Below, piece by piece: positions 59,401-64,000 of a stretch of DNA of 64,000 nucleotides. Position 1 is the first letter of the stretch. The number at the start of each line of letters is the position of its first letter. Below the pieces are notes generated by a model. That model did not search any database and had not been told where the DNA came from. It worked only from the letters and a program-made list of their open reading frames with translations. This DNA comes from Rhabditoides inermis (Eukaryota; Nematoda; Chromadorea; Rhabditida; Rhabditidae): positions 394,501 to 458,500 of the forward strand of contig CAWZYM010000392.1 in the NCBI GenBank assembly GCA_963966185.1, read 5' to 3'. The translations under genes and the position numbers were made by a program.

Positions 59401-62170
59401 GTGCACTCTTCCCTATTAGCACCCTCGAGATGCCATCCCTCTGTCTCCCGTCCCGCCTTCCCGACATTGTATGTGCATAGTTGAATGCAACATTTGGCAA
59501 ATGAGATGTGCTTTGTGGGAGAGGGAGAAGGGGGATGCAATCCATGTGACTGCATATCCAAGAGATCCTTCCTCCATGCACACACGGTCCCTCTTTCCTT
59601 CCTTTCTTCCCCTCCTTCACATTTCCTTCTTTCAGCCTGCATGAATTCCACTCATATCATAGATGCATGATGTTGTTGGAATGAGATGAGTAGTGTCTGA
59701 ATTTGGTTTTGTATGTCGGCTGGATAGGGGTGGGATGGCATCATTTCCTGACATGCGCCCACCCAGCGTCAGAATAGGAGGGCGTCAAATGAAAGAGAGA
59801 ATGATGAGTATGAGTTGAGTTCGTGCTCTCCCTTCATTACACGCTCCCTCCTGCTGTCTGCTGCCTCCCCTCCCTCTCTTCTCTCACATGTTGCAATGAG
59901 TGTTTATTCAATTAAGATGGCGGTGTAGATGGTGGTTCGTTCTATGGCGCCTCTCCATTCTATCCATTCACATTTCCTCTCCCTCCCTTTTACATGCACA
60001 TGTCTTTGCGACATATCTGATCATGTGTTGCATATTTGTTGATCTCCCCTTCTTGCTCGGCTCCTCTCCTCTCCCTGTTCCATCTGCTCCTTCTCCTCTC
60101 CTGTCGTCTCCTCATCGTCCCTTTCTCGTTTCCTCCAGTGTCTGATTGCATTCACCGATAACGCTCACATGTTTCCATTCGTTTTTTGTCACCGGAATGC
60201 CGACCCGGTCGCCAATCAGCTGATTTTATTGCCACCCGGTCTCTCTCCTCTCTCTTCTTCTCTATCAACATTGCACTATCCGGGACATTGCATGTTTCGT
60301 ATTGGGAATGCATGTTTTAATGGAGTTCAAAGCTTATGTTTTGGTATAATGTATACGTAGAGGAGAAACATGGAAATGAAAACACGCGGTGGTGCGATGT
60401 GTTATGCACGGATAGTTTTCATTGTGTTGTGTTGTGCTTTGAATAGAGGCGTGCGCGTTGGGAGGGAGGCTGGGATGTGTCTGAGGGAGGGGAAGGGATG
60501 GTGTGACCGTGTTGCTTTGCAGGTTCCATGTCGCAGCCGGCCACCCCGCTGTCCGCCTCGTCTCAGTCTCAACACGCCCCCAAGAACCCTAAGCTATACA
60601 AGACGGAGCTGTGCCGCTCGTGGATGGACAGTGGACGCTGCAACTACGGAGAGAGGTACGACCCATACCACCCTATACCTCTACACATGTCCTCTACCAA
60701 ACACTAATCCCCAGTCTAGTTGTAAATTTCTGGCAAGTAAGTGCACTTGTACTCCTCTCGCTTCGCTTTGATACATTGTTCGTTTTTTGAGAAACGATGT
60801 GGGTTTGGTGCATGATGCTATGAAAGTATCTGAGTGCATGTCTTGTATTCAGATGTCAGTACGCGCACGGTGAGCAGGAGAAGCGGCCGATCCCTCGTCA
60901 TCCCAAGTACAAGACGGAGGCGTGCCAGAGCTTCCACCAATCCGGATACTGCCCCTATGGACCCAGGTACGCAGCACACTGATTCGTCTGACGTTTGTCC
61001 ATTCTCTGCCCTTTGTTCCGAGTGGGTTGCACACTCCGATCAGATCACCTAGACTGCCTCTCGTCTCGTCGATCCGTGTTGCACTTTGTCTTGTGTACTG
61101 CCAGGCGATCTCTCTGAACGGTGCTCTCGTATTTTTAGATTCATGAGTGTCAATCAGTCTGCCAGTTTGCAACTCTGAATCCGATTCATAGTTTATATTA
61201 GCAGGGTAGCGTGAATGAAGTGGGAGAGGGGATCAAAATACCATGTTTTCAATGTCATTGGTTTCTTTTCTTCTTGTAATGATTCTTTGGCAGGAAAGTA
61301 GAATCCAGGTTTTTGACAAAATAAGGTACGATTTTGTGTCCGGGTCTTTCCGCCTTGTCATTTGTTCCTTTTTCCAGGTGTCACTTCATCCACTCGGAGA
61401 CGGAGCTACTCGCTCAGCTCAGCGCTACGCAGCACCTGCAGGTGAGTTGCAGGTCTCTCTCCCTCTCCCTCTCTCTTCCTCTAATCACTCTTTCTCTTCC
61501 TCACCATCCTCATGTCCTTCGGTTTCCAGTCTGCCCTCCGCGTGCCTTCTCTCCAGCAGCAGTCTCAGCAGCAGCAGCAGCAGCAGCAGTCTCTCCTGCC
61601 TCCTCTCACCTCGTCCGCGTCTCTCGGTGGCCTCTCCCACTCGCTCCTCCCCCACATGACCACCAACAACAAGACCTTTAACACCCAGGTACTCTAGTTA
61701 CGAATTACTTTTTCTTTGATTCTCACTGTTTTGTGTCTTCAGCTGCGTGGATACGGCTCTGCGGGCGAGTCTGCGTCGTCTTCGTCTGCCGATTCGGGCA
61801 GCGAGTCGCCCAACGGGTCTTTCTCGCCTGGACTCGAGCTCGGTATGTATAGAGGGGAAGAGGAAGGAGTGAATCGTGACTGTAACGTTGGCATGTTCAG
61901 ATGAATCCCACCTGAGTGGATTCTTCTCGCCGCCCACTGCCGGAAACACCCGCGGAATCCAGCTTCCTTCTGCATTCTCTAGGTTAGCCCGTTTTCATAT
62001 TTATTTTATGTGTTGGTTTGCCATCTGTTTTTACTTACCTTTCCGTTTTCAGCTTTGGAGCGGAGGGTATGTGTGGTCTGATTGGAGACATGAGTGCGTG
62101 GACATTCGATGACAAGACATTCGAGGAGAGCACGCGTCTGCCCGTGTTCGCGCAGCTCGGACAGCAGTGA
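49501..62170 (+). CDS. TIS11/ZFP36-type tandem CCCH protein (mRNA decay factor)
   Basis: Binds AU-rich 3' UTRs and recruits deadenylases. Exon 1 (43 codons, [12 protein letters not shown]...) starts 17 nt after the acceptor GTTTTTAG, suggesting trans-splicing. A 9073-nt intron (49630-58702) follows, then about nine exons in frame. The two fingers have the family lead-ins YKTELC and YKTEAC and C-x8-C-x5-C-x3-H spacing (60590 to about 61395). A glutamine tract follows (about 61556-61590), then Ser-rich segments. The last residues, [11 protein letters not shown], match the CNOT1-binding motif at the C-terminus of ZFP36 proteins, which supports a role in CCR4-NOT recruitment. The stop is at 62168-62170. 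In nematodes similar proteins act in oocyte maturation and germ-cell fate; which one this is cannot be decided here. Confidence 0.93.
53391..53431. repeat. (GA)n microsatellite
   Basis: About 40 nt of GA within the TIS11 first intron. Confidence 0.9.
55060..55416 (+). mobile_element. Possible L2/CR1-type LINE 3' end or derived SINE
   Basis: The stretch contains CCCTTGAGCAAGGCGGGG at 55076-55093 and, 240 nt on, GATATAGCGATTCTGGATAAATG followed by four copies of a GATT unit (about 55387-55402). Both phrases and the short-unit tail resemble the 3' end of L2/CR1-clade retroposons (TTGAGCAAGGC ... GCTCTGGATAA ... tandem tail). No reverse-transcriptase frame is left. Resemblance is from memory only. 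Confidence 0.35.
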
Positions 62171-63447
62171 GAGAGCAGAGGCAGATGGGATTGTCCGCCC
62201 CCGGACAAGCCCCGCCCATGCACGCCCCGCCCACTGTCGAGCCGCCGCGCCATGTTTGTAGATATGGATGATGTTGACGTGCGTTCCCGCCCTTCTCTTC
62301 TCACCGACCGATCGGATGCCGAGTGCCTTGTGTAGCCGTACGTATGTAGCCAGCCACAGCTGATTCCCCAGGACGACCGATTCTTTCATACAAGTGTACT
62401 CTCTTCTCTTCATTCAATCTACTCACCTCCACTAATTTATTTCCATATACATAACATTTGTCTTTGTCCATAGCACTTACTCACTCATCGCAGCGTTTCC
62501 ACTCAGCTCTATAGACAGGATAGCCCCTCCTCTCAAGGCCTCTTTAATTCGATGAATCGCCCCGCCTCCACAGGCTCCTCCTCCCCATTTCCATCCCGGT
62601 CCTCACCAGGCGACTCTTTGTACTTCTAATTTATTCGGCGCCCATGTAATGCCGTTTTATACGTAGTGGTCCATATCGACCGGTGTTGTCTATCTATCCT
62701 ATCCTACCAGCCTGCCGTCCCATATCCCATTACATTACTCTACCTTGATATTCTTCATAGCATTTATTGTATTATTGCTTGCATGTTGTTAGTACTTGTC
62801 CTTTGTTACACTTCTACTCTCCCCTTCTTATCCCGGCTGTTCATAGCAGTCGGGTGATAACCGGCCCCTGCATATTACCCTACCCCCGCCGGGCTCTCTT
62901 TCACCCATCTTGTCTTTGTGTGTGAGGATGTGGGGGGTTGCGCACCCTCTGGTCTCACCAGGGTGCGCGCCCCCCGCTCCCAGTGCGGCCCGGCCGTATA
63001 TTTATTCCGGCACTTGTGTGCCCGTTGAATGTATAGTGTAGGGCGGATCACGCAATCCCAATCCCTTGTCCATTCGTGGATCCACTCACCGTTCCGATTG
63101 CTTGATCCGCCCTGTAGCCCGCTAGAGCGCACGCATCCCGTTGCTTACTCATTAGCTTACTCATCGCTAGTTCCCACCCCCCTTAGTTGAGATCCTGGAT
63201 TATCTATTTTCTATATCAATTGCAGAATATCTATTCTATATTCTATATATCATATTGTGTCTCGCGTTTCAACGCAAGTTTTTGTTGATGGATTTATGAT
63301 GATCAATTTATTGATAAAATAGTTTATTCAATTCGTTTTTTGTGTGAATAAGGAGCAATGAAAGTACAGTATATTGCGATTGGAAGTGGTTTGGTGGAAA
63401 GTGCGGTTTGCAATACAGTCAGAGTGGAGATGACTCTCACTTAAGTA
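62171..63447. other. 3' flank of the TIS11 gene
   Basis: Likely 3' UTR followed by intergenic DNA. Open frames on both strands are short and unmatched. No coding feature supported. Confidence 0.5.
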
Positions 63448-63922
63448 GCGGACAGACTCAAATCCTAGGGTCAGAAACAGCCTCAGATTTGTATCTGAGT
63501 GTCAGAAACAGGTTCAGATTTTGGGTCATATTTACCTCAGATTTTGCCTCAGATTGTTTCACCAGCCTCAGAAATAGGGTCAGATTGTTGCTTCCCGCCG
63601 AAAGAGGCCAAATCTCGATTTGTCCCACTGCGAAATTGGGGACATGGTAACGGGCATTTTGCCAGTCAGCACACCGTCCAGGTTCAGAAAAGCGCGCCAA
63701 GGATGGGCGGCCCAGAAAGCAGCCATACCCTCAGATTCGCTGCGAGACCAATCTCAAATTCGCCTCCTTTTGGCGGCAAGCAACAATCTGACCCTTTTTC
63801 TGAGGCTGGGGAGACAATCTGAGGCAAAATCTGAAGCAAAATCTGACCCACTTTCTGACCCTCAGATACAAATCTGAGGTGTTTCTGAGGCAAAATCTAG
63901 GCCTAGATTTGAGTTTGTCTTC
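63448..63922. mobile_element. Long imperfect inverted repeat (foldback/MITE-like element)
   Basis: The left arm (about 63448-63645) and the reverse complement of the right arm (about 63729-63922) align along nearly their whole length, e.g. CTCAGATTTGTATCTGAG, GGGTCAGATTGTTGCTT and AGACTCAAAT at the outer ends. The loop is about 80 nt. The arms are themselves built of repeated CTCAGATT and GGTCAGA words. No transposase frame. A non-autonomous foldback element is the likeliest reading. Confidence 0.75.
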
Positions 63923-64000
63923 CGCTTTATCTCCTATTTGTCGAGTTTTGCGTGTGGATATGGCAGAGTCAAATGTCTGCGCCATCCTCCGTCTCCACAC

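Overview
The window is eukaryotic nuclear DNA, most likely from a nematode; I cannot name the genus. The genes are split into many small exons by GT-AG introns mostly of about 35-60 nt. Several coding starts lie within 0-20 nt of a pyrimidine-rich AG acceptor, as expected for spliced-leader trans-splicing. The gene set also fits: a nematode-type insulin-like peptide, bestrophin, class-3 lipase, SOS, a five-finger ZC3H14/SUT-2 homologue and a TIS11-type CCCH protein. Start, stop and exon statements come from hand translation and splice-phase matching, not from a gene predictor.

Layout. Positions 1-6634 (+) hold an M1 aminopeptidase cut by the left window edge; one 2.75-kb intron of it carries a complete secreted S12 beta-lactamase-fold gene on the other strand (1058-3561, -). 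Then come a beta-1,3-glucuronyltransferase (6780-7989, -), the bifunctional mRNA capping enzyme (8986-11834, +) and a 3.2-kb stretch with no convincing gene apart from one candidate CaaX terminal exon. Positions 15081-26000 are dense with secreted or membrane products: a small cysteine-containing secreted protein (+), bestrophin (-), an M14 carboxypeptidase (+), a class-3 lipase (-), an 80-residue secreted peptide (+) and an insulin-like peptide (-).

The right half is regulatory. SOS (Ras guanine-nucleotide exchange factor) covers 26526-40851 (-), including a 7.3-kb intron that separates the catalytic core from the proline-rich tail. SUT-2/ZC3H14 (42228-45322, +) starts divergently from SOS. 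A TIS11/ZFP36 mRNA-decay factor covers 49501-62170 (+) with a 9.1-kb first intron. The window ends in a 475-bp inverted-repeat element.

No shared pathway links the block as a whole. RNA metabolism appears three times (capping enzyme, SUT-2, TIS11), and receptor signalling twice (insulin-like ligand; SOS). The most unusual points are the nested S12 gene, the Lys/Glu-rich extension of the insulin-like precursor, an apparent one-base loss at a bestrophin splice junction, candidate exons and a promoter-like block inside the giant SOS intron, and the terminal hairpin element. I found no CRISPR, rRNA, tRNA or prokaryotic feature.
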